NCBI GenBank assembly: GCA_030522415.1
Contig: CM060109.1
Coordinates: 26,492,392 to 26,556,391, forward strand
Source of the DNA: Channallabes apus
Taxonomy: Eukaryota; Chordata; Actinopteri; Siluriformes; Clariidae
DNA: 64,000 nucleotides
Direction of reading: 5' to 3'
The notes beneath the pieces were generated by a model. It did no database searches. It saw only the letters and a list, made by a program, of their open reading frames with translations, and was not told the origin of the DNA. Numbering within the stretch: position 1 is the stretch's first letter; each line of letters begins with the position of its first letter. Both the position numbers and the translations under genes were made by a program. This document shows positions 1 to 15,559 of this stretch, one piece after another.

Positions 1-1420
1 AGCTACAGGAAGCCAGTCCAGGGACGGGGAAGTGGGGTGGTGTGGGAGAACCTGGGAAGTTTGAAAACAAGCCAGGAATGATTTGCAGTAGTCCAGTCTT
101 GAAATAACATGGGACTGAACAAGAATTCTTCTGATGTTGTAAGAAAGAAATTGACAAGAGCAAGTAAGGTTAGCAATATGTGGGGGAAATGACAGGTGAT
201 TGTCCAGAGTTACATAGCATTGCGGGCAGTGGCTGAAGGAGTATCTGATTATTGTCCAGAGAGATTACAAGGTCTTGACAGGGGGATGAATCACCTGAAC
301 AGCAGTTCAGTTTTACTCAGAGCTTTAGCTGATAAGCTGTCATCTAGGATGAAATGTCTGCCAGACATGCTGAGGTCAGGGTGGATACCTTAGTGTCTGA
401 AGGAGGAAAGGAAAGAATAAGGTACCTATCATCTGCATAACCATGGTATGAAAAGCCATTCGAGGATATGACCTTAGAAAGAGACCAGGTATAGAGGAAA
501 AACAGGAGAGGACCAAGTGCTGAGCTCTATGGGACACCAGTGGAAAGCTGTGTGGGGCAGATGTGGATCCCCTCCATGTCCCTCCACACGACCTATTTTC
601 TAGGTAGGAAGCAAACCATTTCCATGCCATGCCACAGATTCCAAGGCTTGTAAGTATAGATAAGAGAATCTTGTAGTTCATTGTGTCAGATGCAGCTGAG
701 AGGTCCAGGAGGATGATGACAGATGACAGTTTAGCTGCATGGAGCTTCTCAGTGACTGACAGAAGGGCAGTCTCTGTGGAATGTACCACTTTGAATCAGG
801 ATTGGTTGGGATCATTGAGGTTGTTCTGCAAATGATGAAGTGACATTTGGTTGTAAACAGTCCCTGCAAGAATTTTCATCCCAAGGAATTTTCATTCCAA
901 GGACAAAAGTGAAACAGGATGATAGTTGTTGGTGTCTGCTGGATCCAGGCAGGGTTTTCTTGAGGATAGCAATAACCCTTGCCTTCTTAAAAGCAGCAGA
1001 AACATGATCAGATGATATAGAATGGTTGATGATGGTTTTGATGAAGGGAAGGAGGTCTTGTGAGATGGCCTGGAGCATTGTGGAAGGCATTGCGTCTAAT
1101 GAGTAGGCGGTGAGATAGGAGGACGAGATGATGTGCTGAATTTCATCAGTCATCAGGTTGGAAAATTCTGCTAAGGGAGAGGAGGGAAGGTCCTGAAGTT
1201 TTGCTGTAGGGATTGAGTTGGAAGCAAAGATGTGGGAGATTGCTGCTATTTCCCCATCAAAAAATATGGTAAAGTCATCAGCCGTTAGGGAGGATAGAGC
1301 CGGAGGAGCCGATGGGTTGTGTAGTGATGAGAAGAGTTGGTACAAGTTTGATGAGAAGACCAAACAATGGTACAAGGTGAAGAGAAGAGCATATACATTG
1401 ATAAGTTCATATACAAAGCA
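1..1420 (-). mobile_element. L2/CR1-like LINE fragment, reverse transcriptase region, 5'- and 3'-truncated
   Basis: Read on the minus strand, this encodes a decayed non-LTR reverse transcriptase. The order is a linker typical of fish L2/CR1-type LINEs (SSLTADDF near 1310), then HSTETALLSVTEKLHAAK near 770, then the catalytic block LLDLSAA near 700 (the usual F is S here), and then a YADD box near 443-455 in another frame (SYHGYADD). Past YADD the reading continues toward base 1 in shifted frames, with remnants such as SKTELLF and FPHIANL. The element therefore runs off the left edge and its 3' end is not in the window. Several frameshifts and stops make it non-coding. The family assignment rests on motif recognition; the exact subfamily is not determined. 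Confidence 0.85.
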
Positions 1421-2330
1421 TATGAACATTAATGTGATGAGCTACATTTCAGAAAGTTGGTCCCATCTACACTGATTGATATATTCATTAATATTTATCT
1501 TCCACATTTGTTCCATTGTTTTACATGCACCACCAAATGCTGTATTTAAGGTACAACAACCCTTTACATTCATTTGGATTTGTTTTACACCTGCTGCATC
1601 AGTGCGATTGCTTTGTTTCTGAGTAATACTGGCAGTTTATGAAAACTAGATTTTATCAACATAAATCTAACTTTATGACGCATCCTGCTCGACAACTGCA
1701 TAAAGGAAATATTGATGGATTATTAAATTACCTTTTGCTTTTATGCGGAGATACCATATAGGAATATGAATGAATTTCCTCTTTTGGATTATACATCAAA
1801 GTAATTTGGCTTGCTGTTACTGTCATTTTCTTTAGTTCTAAATTCAAACCGAGGAGGCAATGGCACATCACAACTTAAACGTACAGTAGTACATTAAGGT
1901 CTGTTATTAAAGATATCAATTATGAATACTCTGCGAATACAAATAAATATAAAAGTACTATGTGTGTTTCTAATATGGCATATAATATTAACCATCAAGC
2001 TAGTTCACCCACTTCATTTATATGAAGTAGAATGTGCATAAAAGAACAAAGAGAATATATTAATAGAGTGTGCCTTTTAATGTTGACAGCTTTGACTATT
2101 TGCCTTTTTGTGTGTGAAGATCATTTTATCATTTTCTGAGTGAAACCTTAAGCAACAACAGACATTTCAGCAGCATTTCTATAATGTATTTTACTTTATA
2201 TAAGGAATTCCTTTGTGTGAACCATATTAGGGCTTTGGAAAAACTTTAATTTTAATATTTAATTGGACCAATGCTTATATAGATTAATTGAACACGCAAA
2301 GTGTGAACACGGGAAAGCTGTCTTTATTTA
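1421..2330. other. AT-rich non-coding DNA, nothing recognised
   Basis: No convincing exon, RNA gene or repeat end was seen on either strand. It lies between the LINE fragment and an ATT microsatellite. Confidence 0.6.
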
Positions 2331-2396
2331 TAAGAATAATATTACTATTATTATTAATAATAAAAATAGTAATAATAATAATTATCACCATATTTA

Positions 2397-2435
<39 letters not shown>

Positions 2436-2445
2436 GAAGAAGAAG
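2331..2445. repeat. (ATT/AAT)n microsatellite
   Basis: The tract is imperfect AAT/ATT triplets, then about 13 pure ATT units (near 2397-2434), then a short AAG run. The Asn/Ile homopolymer reading frames across it are by-products of the repeat. Confidence 0.95.
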
Positions 2446-3160
2446 AAGAATTTGTATGAATCTTTGAGGAATACTCCTGTGCATGACTTATTAATGACTA
2501 ATATGCTGTCAGAACAAATGATGGTAGACTAATTTTTAACAAGAATAGGACACATGTGGTACAAATGCTGCGGAGATGCGTTTAAGCATCATTCACAAAG
2601 AGTGTTAAAAACAGCATTGGATGTTGGTGGGAAAAAATGGCAGAAGTATTGTTGACTCTACCATGGTATATCAGAAGTGCTTCAAAGGACTAGGGGGAAC
2701 TTTGCCAAGAGACGGAAGAGGATAATCTAACAAAGGAAGAATACATTTGAAAAGAATGGATCAAAACATTAAATGACAAAAAAGGTTTGTTTTCATCTTA
2801 TACCATACAATTCCCAGTGCTTATTTAACAATGCGTTGCTTCATCCTCATATAAGGGGGGTTTTATCGCAAAATGCATCTGCTGCTACAGTTAAAGTCTA
2901 TACTCTTATCTGACAACAGCTCATTATTTTATGGCGTCAAATAACTCAGTGTTTCAAGTGAAAGACGAATCTGGGCTTAAGAGAGAAATGCCACAGCTGA
3001 TGTGACATTTTGTGGCTTGCTCCCTGTGGTGATTCAAGAGTGGGCCGAGACACTTTTCTTACTGATATCACACTGCTCAGTGGAAAACATTTGGGCTATC
3101 ATCTGCATACTGAGCTTCATCCAACCTATAGAATATATGCATTATTATGCATGATCATAA
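2446..3160. other. Non-coding DNA, nothing recognised
   Basis: No ORF with family resemblance and no terminal inverted repeats were noticed. A short (AT)n tract follows at about 3164-3196. Confidence 0.55.
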
Positions 3161-3200
3161 AATAATATATATATATATATAATTATATATATATTATTGT

Positions 3201-3844
3201 ATGATCATGAGTCAGTTCCCCAGATTTCTGAGGGTATGTGTACGCTTGTGTAAGTTTACTAGACATTTCATTATACAACGTCTTTTTCACTAACATTCAT
3301 ATCAACGTTTAAAGTGTACTTTTCATATTCCCTGGATGTGCTCCATAGGAAATGTATTCGCCACTGATCTGTTTGATTATATCTCTCCCAGTGACCTTTC
3401 AAATATCTGAGATTATGATGTTATGAAGCACCAGCCTCACTCTGTTTGAGTTGGTGGTTATGCATAAATTGTCTTAACCATCTATCAATTCTTGATTCCA
3501 AAAACAGGCTGTCTGAGTAATATGCTGTCTGTCCCCACTATAAGGTGCACTACAATGACAGGTGGAGTGACTAATCAGTAAACTGACAGCTTCATTACAA
3601 ACCATTAGTTCCCTCTAGTGACTCGCAACACTTCTGGCCACACATTCACAGTGCAGCACTTACATCCCCTTCTGTTAGAACGAGTTTTTAAGCATGTATC
3701 TTCCATTTGCCACTCTGTAATTAGCAGACAAGCTAATAAACTGGGATTGTGCAATTTTCTGACAGATGTCTGTGGTTTACAAAGTCACAAGGATAAGGTG
3801 GGGATAATGGTGCACATTTGTCACCGGTCACTTTAACAGGAACA
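3201..3844. other. Non-coding DNA, nothing recognised
   Basis: Only short shadow ORFs are present. No repeat family was recognised before the transposon pair that starts near 3845. Confidence 0.5.
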
Positions 3845-4185
3845 TCTGTGCAACTGACTTTTTTATGCAGTAATCCAATTAGCCAATCATGTGGCAAATG
3901 CACAATGGATAAACCTATACAGATACAGGTCAAGTGCAGCAGTAAACTTTTTACATCAAACATAAGAACAAGAAGATGTGTGCTGTGACTTCGATCATGG
4001 CATGGCTGTTGGTACCAGATGGGCTGGTTTGAGTATTCCAGAAATGATAATCTCCTGGGAATTGTACACACAACAGTCTCTAGAGTTTACTACAAATAGT
4101 GTGAAAAAAACAAGAAAACGTCATGTGAGAAGAAGGTCTGAAGGAAACACTTTGTTGATGAGAAAGCTCAAAGGAGAATGACGAC
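3845..4185 (+). mobile_element. Tc1/mariner-like transposon fragment, left arm of an inverted pair
   Basis: The plus strand carries a degenerate transposase N-terminal region. The reading from about 3978 gives FDHGMAVGTRWAGLSIPEMI and then KKTRKRHVRRRSEG and LLMRKLKGE, matching the helix-turn-helix and linker region of a Tc1-type element common in fishes. Sequence upstream (AGCCAATCATGTGGCAAATG near 3879) matches the leader of the same family. The downstream catalytic part is absent. The fragment meets an inverted second copy near 4190. Confidence 0.7.
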
Positions 4186-4194
4186 AATATTGTT

Positions 4195-4450
4195 ATATAC
4201 TTCCTGGATGCTCAAATCAATATGGTCATTTTGTCTGACCTCTCTTAACAACAACGAGTTTCTGTCCAGAGAACCGTCGCTCACTCAGTGTTTTTTTTTT
4301 TTTTTTTTGCTCTTCGTCTCATTATGTGCCAACCCCAGAAGCATTTGTGTGCGAAATTCCTTGGAGATCAGCAATTTATAGAATTCAGCTGCAAGTCAAC
4401 TTCTATATCAACTTTTCACACCAAGAACATGATACAATATTTTGCCCATT
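4195..4450 (-). mobile_element. Second, inverted fragment of the same Tc1/mariner-like transposon
   Basis: The reverse complement of this segment aligns imperfectly with 4020-4180. Shared landmarks are CTGATCTCC..GGAATT..CACACAA, then a polyA-like stretch (T17 at about 4291-4307 on the plus strand), then a GTTGATGAGA-like block. It therefore represents another copy in opposite orientation, joined head-to-head to the left arm. It is too diverged to encode protein. Confidence 0.6.
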
Positions 4451-5424
4451 TTTCTTAGCTAAACTGCTTGAGCACTTCAGATTGAGACTGTCAGGCAAGA
4501 CACTCTTTTGTCATAGCTTCTCAAATAGATTGAATTAAATTGCAACACATCAGATCAGTGGATACTTATGCAACCAACACATATCTGCTTATTGTTTTTT
4601 TTCTTTGTAATAATCTAAAGTTTTTTCATTTTGAATTGTTAGACATACTGGGTAAATTCGATTATAATAATTAAGGAAATGCAGTTTAGTTTACAAAATG
4701 AGGAAGGCAGGAATACTGTACTTGTGTGAGGAATGATACGTAGTTATACATGCTGTAATATGCTGTCTATCAGGCATTCATGAGTAACGTCAGGTCCTGC
4801 CTGCCTTAAGCATTTTTAGTAAATCAGTGTCATGTTATCACTAGTAACACAGGACGTGAGCAGTATTTGTAGTGTTTCACCAACCTTGTAAAGGTTGTAA
4901 AGGTGATTCAATTAACCTTATACGAAGCTTGCTGGAGCATACAGATATGAAGTGAGGGATATAAGCTGATGGATAGAGAAAGGGGACCACTGCAGCCGAC
5001 ATTGCTGTGTTCATTCACATCAGGCTGACATTCATTTAGGCCAAGGTACTGACTCACTGTCACACACCATCACAGAGCTGTGGACAATGACGGTGTGTGA
5101 CAGAAGAGCAAAAAAAAAAAAAAAAAGCTGGCAGCGAGGGACTAACTGGCCTACAGTATGTCTCACACTGACAAGTTGTGTTCTCTGGATCAATACAGGG
5201 ACTTGAGCTATGCCATTGCAGCATCTGCTTGTTTATCGTTTTCAGATTCACAGACTCTTCAATATTGATCCTTAAATCTGACTGTTTTTCTATTTAAATT
5301 ATGGCTATGAAAGGTACTGGATCGGATCACAAAATATAGCCTACCGTTCAGAAAGCAAAATACACACAGAATTCAGATGAGCTGATAAAAGCACAGACAC
5401 AAAACTGAACTTTAGCTGCCTAGT

Positions 5425-5425
<1 letters not shown>
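4451..5425. other. Non-coding DNA, nothing recognised
   Basis: Contains short A- and T-runs (for example an A17 tract near 5110) and no recognisable gene or element end. Confidence 0.5.

Positions 5426-5426
<1 letters not shown>

Positions 5427-5465
<39 letters not shown>
5427..5465. repeat. (CA)n microsatellite
   Basis: Nearly pure CA dinucleotides with one late CGCACA interruption. Confidence 0.95.
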
Positions 5466-5553
5466 TTGTACGATATTTTTTCAAGCAAAGAAGGCAAAAT
5501 GTCAAAATCATACATCCAGCAACTTTTAATTAGGCCTTACTGCTGACATGCAT

Positions 5554-8555
<3,002 letters not shown>

Positions 8556-8935
8556 TGGATGAGGTGGCTCAGATCCCACTGCAGTCGTTCCCATGAGCAT
8601 TCAACATTCAAAGAGTGGAATGCCTGATCCTTGACAATCGACAGACACCTTGTGGAAGAGACGCATCTGTCTGTGGGAACTGTACGCGATATCCTTAACA
8701 AACACCCCATGCACATTATAGTGCAATATTATAGTGCACTCGAGTTGGGAGTTATTGCTACACCCCCTGTGTGTGTGTAGCAATAACGTGTTTGGGCCAT
8801 TAAATAAGTTCTTAGGAGGCCAGCGTTTAACATATGAAGCAGGCAGTCCGGTCACGGCTTCGGGGTACCGAGAAAGCCAAGCAGTAGAGAAATGCTGAGA
8901 TAGGTGCATCAGTGTAGCAGGGAGTTATATAGGGA
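8556..8935 (+). mobile_element. Internally deleted mariner-like element
   Basis: On the plus strand, in shifting frames, this keeps a transposase helix-turn-helix piece (HLVEETHLSVGTVRDILNKH near 8650-8710). It jumps directly to a WELLLHP remnant near 8746 of the mariner WE..PHPPYSPDL catalytic motif. It then continues with FGPLNKFLGGQRLT (8791-8832) and the C-terminal AVEKCDRCISVAGSYIGK (8880-8935), which matches the usual mariner ending. The central catalytic region, including the first two aspartates, is missing. A TG microsatellite near 8768-8780 has expanded inside it. A second copy with the same deletion lies at 54284-54640. Confidence 0.75.
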
Positions 8936-11900
8936 AATAAAGGTAGTTTTTACTCTAATAACAGTGTTTTGTTATTCTGCACAATCAAATGTGCTAGTTT
9001 TACTCGAAAACCCTTCATATTTAGTCAAGCTTCACTGAAGCAATCTTGCCATATCAATAAAATTGCCTCAAAATTACCTTACTTTCGATCCAGCATAAAG
9101 CACATGTGAAATTATAAGGAGGAAACAACATCTTAACAGCAATAGAGCTACACTTCTTTTTCTTCTCTTTCAAGTACTTCATTGTTATTCAGAGCTCTTA
9201 AACTGAAATGGGAAACAATGATTTCTCTTTAATCTTTGTAGTTAATAGTATTTTTTATATATAAGCCATTAAACACATTAAGGATGATTTTCATGCGATG
9301 CCTGGGGTAGGTAAATATGAAATCATTAAAGGATGACCTTTTATGAAGATAATTACAGCATCATTTCTGTGCAAAAATGTTCTAAGACACATAAAGTATA
9401 ATAAACTATGTTAAACGTGTGTCGTTTTAAACACACATCGCTGAACATTTGAAAAAGTCATAAAATATTACAGGGACTACAAGGCAGAAATCCCCTCAGC
9501 TACGCCTCTGCAAACAACACATCAGTAATATCCACTATGGGAAGTTAGAAATATTTCACGGTAAGGTCCTGAACAAATTGTTTTAAAAAGCAAAAAAGAC
9601 ATTTTAAAAAATATCTAAAATGTTGTCCAGTCATGAAAACATTTATAATGATTTTTTTACTACTGTACTGGAACTGTGGCTAACAAGCACAGAAAGCTAA
9701 TCTTCACCCAGTTGCATCATGAATTTACAAGCAATGTGTAGGGAGCTTCCACAGGAAACTTGCATCAGTATGGGAGCAGAATCTGATAGTATGAGCTGCA
9801 GGTAAGACTGGTTGAAGGTTTGAAAGAATAATTTCAAGGTGTATATGCATTGAGGAAATGTGACAAGTCAATTATTTGCTCAGTGTCTTGTTACAGTATG
9901 TTAAAAAAAAAAGATGTCAGTAGCCAATTTATGGTGACAAGCATAAATCTTGTCAAAGGCATGCATTCATTTGCAAGGCGCATATTTAAATTTTGTTCTC
10001 GTCTTGTTAGTGCCATGGCAGATCTAAATGCAGCGCTCAACAACTCATGCAACAATAAACCTTCTGCTTTACATGCTATTTCTGGTACAACATAGCTTCA
10101 TCTTGAAAATCAACATCATGTTTGCATTCTTGTGCAAAGTGAACTACTAAAAAATAAATATGTTTAAATACAGTTCATCTCTATTTTAAAATAAGGTCAG
10201 AATTTTATTTAATCTTTTGGTTTTATCCAGTAAAAACATTTTACAAAATCACAAAAAAAAGACATAACCTCTCTTTCATAATTTAAGTCTTGGAATGTGC
10301 TCATGCTCCTTTTCATTCAGTTCATTCACATCGTCAGGTGACTTAATTTTACTGCCATGTAACATTGCTGAACGTAGACTTGACCAATTTTAATTAAATT
10401 CAATTTAACCCTATTTCAGTATTTTTTTGTTTTGTTTTCTTTGATTGATGCAAGACAACAATTTGCCCCATATTTATGTATTTATTTTAGTCTGCGCAGT
10501 GTACAGTATGTATGTATTTATGTATGTATGTATCTTTCTGTGTATGCGTAGGAATGTATTTACGTAAAATATTGAGACAAAAGTAAAATTAATGTTTTAA
10601 TGGCATTCTCTAATTTTTTTTAAATCAAGATAATAAGAATCATTTATGTTATGCAATGAAATTGCTATACAACACTCAATAATTATCTGCAGTACTCTAG
10701 TGAAATCCGGACCTGCTTGACCACTTTCTGAAGATAATCTACAGACAATGCTCACAGGAGTTCACAATTCACTTGTGAAATCACTTTTTTTTTTTTTTTG
10801 ACAAAATACATGTTGTACAGTTGGAGTCAGAAAGTAAATATCCATGCCACATATTTGTTCCCTCCATTAACTAAACCAGTTGGTTCAAGTTAGCACAGCT
10901 CTTCAGCCAGACAGGCTGGAAAGGGGAAAAAAAAGCATACTGTAGAAGGCTGCGTTGGCATAAGTCACACCCAACATTTTGAGGAGAGAAGGTGATGAAA
11001 TTGGCATGGTGAAGACAGGAGGAATAGATGTGTGAAAAATCATTACACAGAACCACGGCAAAGAGATGAAAGTGTACTAAATAGGAAAGAGGACTTTCAC
11101 AGGCTTTCACCTAAACATCTGTTTTTACATCATTCGGCATATGGATACAAAGACAACAAGAGGAAGAGGCAGTTTCTGATTCAGTGAATGGAAATTTCCA
11201 CACAAATCCAGTAATTCCCTCGTTTCTTTCACATTGGTCACATTTCACTGCTATTATCCCTGCACTGAAAATAAAGACATTTATTGTATTGTATTGTACA
11301 GTTACAACACCCATAAAAACAAAGATATTTAAAGGTGCATAATATTTTCAAATACCACCAAAAAATAGAAAAAGGAAAATCATCCGTATGCCCTCTAGTC
11401 ATACTGTTTATTTTATTATTTCACATTATTGTAGTTGGGTGAAAGTTTACAATCACATTATTAATCCGCACAAAATAGGATCAACATCAAAGGCGAAGCA
11501 GCCCACATGAAGTTACTCCTGCACACCGCGAACAAGAGCACCCTTGTATTCAAAGGATCAGATTCAAAGCATAAGCTGCAGACAGAACAAATAGAAGGAG
11601 AAAGGGAAAACATATGCAGACATAAAAGCATAAACAGATTCTCTCACTCTCTCCTTCAGAGCTTTTAGAGAGCTGTATGACCTGAACAACAACTACTGTA
11701 TGACTGATAAGACCTTTTGCCATCGGGTGGGGTGGGGTGGTTCTACGTACCAGGCACAGAATACTGTGTTTTAAAAAAAAAAATGTTTACATAAAGTGGT
11801 ATCAGATTTGGGTGTGGAGATCTCCATGGTAACAACTGGAGTACATGCTACTGTTTCTCAACTCGCATTCATTGTAAGGATCTGAGACAACCTGAGTCAC

Positions 11901-12885
11901 GACTAAGTCAGAGCTAAATGTACAATGGCTCTGTGTGCTTTAAGAAATCTCACATTTCCGTATCATGCGTAATGAAACACACTGGTTTTTCATCAATCCT
12001 ACAGCACAGGAAATAATAATTATAACTTTAATTGCTAATGAGTCAGCATGGGCTTGATTGGATGTGGTTTGATAATGCACTGCTGATAGAGCTATTAATC
12101 AATCTAATGAACTGTTCATTAATATAAATCAATATATTATCCGGACATAAAATACTAGATGATACCTCAAACTGTAAAATAAAAAAAATAAATAAATAAT
12201 GCTTTGATTCCACCCCAAACTCAACATTGTTTATTATCAAAAGTCAGGTGGAATATAACCTGTATGAACTGGCCAACAGGCTGTGTGGTCTGGAGTCTTT
12301 GTGTGTTATTAGTGTTAGAGATGGTTGGATTGACAGCTTGCTTCCCAAACTCCGTCTCAAACTGAGCTGTTGTCACTCTACCACACTCCGTTCACTCTCT
12401 AGCCAACAGGGATCATTCAACTGTCAGGCATACACACATAATTTAATTTCTAAGAATGTCTTTTTATATAGAAATATATTATCATAAATTTCTCTTTAAT
12501 GAATTTCTGAATTACAGAATACTACAGGTCTTGACATCCTATCATTCTTGTTGTGGTAAAAACAATCTGTAAGTTATTACCCAAGGCACCTTACTTGGAA
12601 ATCCTAATGATGTTATCGTATATTCTTTTTCTCATGGCATGCAGAGCAACATTAGCCAACTGTGGATGTATGTGGGCTCACATATACAGAAGATGGCAGA
12701 AGCTTTTCTCCAAATGTATTACACTGCCTTGTGACACAGCACGAGCAGCTGGAAAGATGCGGGCAACTGGCTTATTGTGTCTCAGAGGAAGCCTTCACTC
12801 TCCCTGGTTGGTAGGTGAAATATGACATGGCAGAGCTGGTAAGTGGGTTGGGATTAGCAGGTGACAAAATTGAAGAAGAAGAAGT
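8936..12885. other. Non-coding AT-rich DNA, nothing firmly recognised
   Basis: Nearly 4 kb with only short shadow ORFs. It includes a TATG-rich stretch (about 10505-10540) and T-runs near 10785. A Tc1-like end was considered at 10816 and not accepted. Confidence 0.5.
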
Positions 12886-13060
12886 AGCCTTTTAGCTGTC
12901 AAATATATATTACTGCACAGTGAAATTCTTTCCTGAAATTCTCTCAGAGCACAGGGTCATACCTGAGTCATGAGACAGTATTATGGGCCATGCTCAATGG
13001 CCCAACAGTGAGCTACCATTGGCCCTTGGAGGAAAAATAGGGAGAAAAGTACACAATGAC
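12886..13060 (+). repeat. Dispersed fish repeat fragment
   Basis: Contains ACTGCACAGTGAAATTCTTT, then AGCACAGGGTCA, then TGCTCAATGGCCCAACAGTG. I recognise these as diverged pieces of a widespread teleost repeat (the TTGCTCAAGGGCCCAACAGTG family). No coding content. Confidence 0.5.
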
Positions 13061-13195
13061 ATGTGTTTGACTGATGGTACATAGTTAGCAACCTAGTAAC
13101 CCAGTATAAGCATCTATCCAATGACGGAAATTTAAGCACTTTTATAAGTCGCTCTGTATACGAGCATCAGCCAAATGCCTAAATGTAAATGTGGC
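13061..13195 (+). mobile_element. Solo end of the long-TIR MITE also seen at 28905-29256
   Basis: The segment TAGCAACCTAGTAACC, then CATCTATCCAATGACGGAA, then AAGTCGCTCTGTATACGAGC, then GCCAAATGCCTAAATGTAAA is the reverse complement, with mismatches, of the left arm of the element at 28905. Only one arm is present, so this is a truncated or solo copy. Confidence 0.6.
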
Positions 13196-15074
13196 AAAAT
13201 ATAACTTAGAGTTACTGGTCAAGTGTATATACTGTATTAAAAAGCAATAAAGCATGTTAAACATTGTAACAACAATCCTTGTTGCCTCCATCGTAATTAT
13301 TGGACATTTATTTCATCAAAGCAACCAAATAGAAATATAGAATTCCTACTAAAAATATATTCTTTTACTAACATACTATGCTTTTATTCAGCTGACACAT
13401 TGTTATCCAAAGACACTTGAGAAATGACATAAAGGTTAAAGGCCTTGCAAAGTTGTGTTTCTCTGACAGCAAGGAGTCTCAATATAATTTGATCATTAGT
13501 TCTGAGACTTTAACACTTTATATTCAATGACAAATTTTCAACAGCTGCTTCATAATAGCTTGTGTCCAAATGGGCCCATAAGTAATTGTCCTTATCAGTG
13601 TCTGAAACTAAATAACAGGTAAGTAGCTGTAAAGGAGTCACAGATGCAAAGTCTGACTTGAAGACTTTAACTGATGCGAGCTTATGATTGAATCTAGACG
13701 AGGAAAGTGCCTTGCCACAGTTTTATATGGGTACAACTGGTTAGACGTGCTTTTGATGCGAGTATAACTGAGGACATGTTCTTATACTGCACCAGGAAAT
13801 CTTTTAAAGCCAACACATTTAATATAATGCATGTGATATCCATTTTCAATGGATACTTTATATTTCACAATAATGTTGCTTAGTATTCAAGCAAGCATGC
13901 AAATTGTTAATAAATATAGTGACTAGCTGAAAGAAATCCTATGTTTTAGATGAATAATTTATTACTTTATAAAAGTGGATAGATAAACTGTACTGAAGGT
14001 ACTGAAGGTCAGAATAAACGCATTGTTTCTATTAATAACTTAACGATGTATTCTGGTGGTTTTCCTAGTTTGCATTTCCTTCCCAAACAATGATTCTTGT
14101 GGGGGTTTTTGTACAGCATGTAAATGTCTTTACAGGACAAACACTAACCACATTCGTTAAAGACGGCAACCACTAAGTTAAACTTTTACTGGGAAGTCCT
14201 AAATAAAGAGTAAACAGTTGGAGTTATATGTTAGTAATTAATAATTATCTAGTTGTAACAATTGAACCAGACCCTCATGACAGAAGAACAAAAACTGCAG
14301 AGGAGGTTTAGTTGTTCAAGATTGCCTACATAAATGCACTACAGTACTTTGCGTTAAAGGGATATAAGTAGCTCCATCTGGCCACACGAAAGCTTAGAAC
14401 CTGAGGTCACCTCGCATTCTGTTATCATATCGGAAATATACGCAACCAGTGACTCAAAACATAACTAGAGGTCAAACCCTACAGAGATAAATTTGTACTT
14501 ACATTCGACTGGTGTATAACATGTATTTTCCCATATGCCTATACATTATTTAAACCCACACAGCTTGACATGAGCGTTTTACCATGTATAATTTAAAAGA
14601 GATTAATGTGAATTGAGCTTTCTCTTTAAACATGTCTTACTCTTCAGGGTTCACTGAGGCTCACTGAGGAAAGGGTAGTTCTGATCTCTGAAGACCCTGT
14701 GAGTGCAACACTCACTGTAGACCAGATGACCATAATAACAGTCTGAAAGCAAGGGATTAACTTACACCCTATGCAAACCCTATGTACCGTACTTTGTCTT
14801 ATTTTCAGACTTCAGACCTAACCCTAACCTTAGTGTTCTTTTTGGATAGCTATTACATCAAATATTATATGTATAATTGCTATCTCATTTACATAAACAT
14901 ACCCTCTCAGATATGTACATATTTGATGTGAATATAAGAAACAGTGCCAAAAAATCAATGTCTACATAATTGACCTTTGCGTGTGTCTCCCCAGTTTCCC
15001 TGTCTATATACAGTACTGTTCATTTTTCTTTGAATTTTTTAAGAATGCTATTCTTCTCAAGAGACATGATAGAG

Positions 15075-15075
<1 letters not shown>
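13196..15075. other. Non-coding DNA, nothing recognised
   Basis: No gene or element end was recognised. Confidence 0.5.

Positions 15076-15076
<1 letters not shown>

Positions 15077-15127
<51 letters not shown>
15077..15127. repeat. (GA)n microsatellite
   Basis: Uninterrupted GA units; a shadow ORF reads it as Arg-Glu repeats. Confidence 0.95.
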
Positions 15128-15129
<2 letters not shown>

Positions 15130-15244
15130 GAAGGACAAACAGAATGCAGCCAAGAAATGTGAGGGGTTAGTGGGAGAGTGTCAAAAAACGAGTAGCGCTA
15201 AAACAGGAAAGAGAACAGCACTTTGTGTCTCCTTTTGTGAAAGA

Positions 15245-15251
15245 CAGACAG

Positions 15252-15283
<32 letters not shown>
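15245..15283. repeat. (CA)n microsatellite
   Basis: A GACAGACAGA lead-in is followed by about 15 CA units and then TATATA. Confidence 0.9.
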
Positions 15284-15284
<1 letters not shown>

Positions 15285-15559
15285 CACCATGGACACTGCT
15301 CACATACTGGCTCATTTTGAGAGGGAAGCCAAGCTCAGTAAGTCAGTGAAAGTCATTATTGGTGTGTCTGGCAGGAGAAGAACACATGCGACTGGATATG
15401 AATACATAAATTAATTCATTTATTAATTAATAAACTAATAAACACTTTATTTATGGAGCTTTTTTGAATCTTTATTTATTGTTGTTTATTTCTTACCTAT
15501 TGATAAGCATCAATAGCTAATAACCCACAATATAAATATTTTTACAATTGGTTTATGAG

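Noticed and set aside
812..1475. Open frames of 205 and 85 codons near the left edge considered as host exons
   Set aside because: The minus-strand frame is LINE reverse transcriptase leader sequence and the plus-strand frame is its antisense shadow.
10816..11300. CAGTTGGAGTCAGAAAGTAAA resembling a Sleeping Beauty-type TIR
   Set aside because: Only a partial match to the terminus, no matching right end and no transposase remnant in the following sequence.
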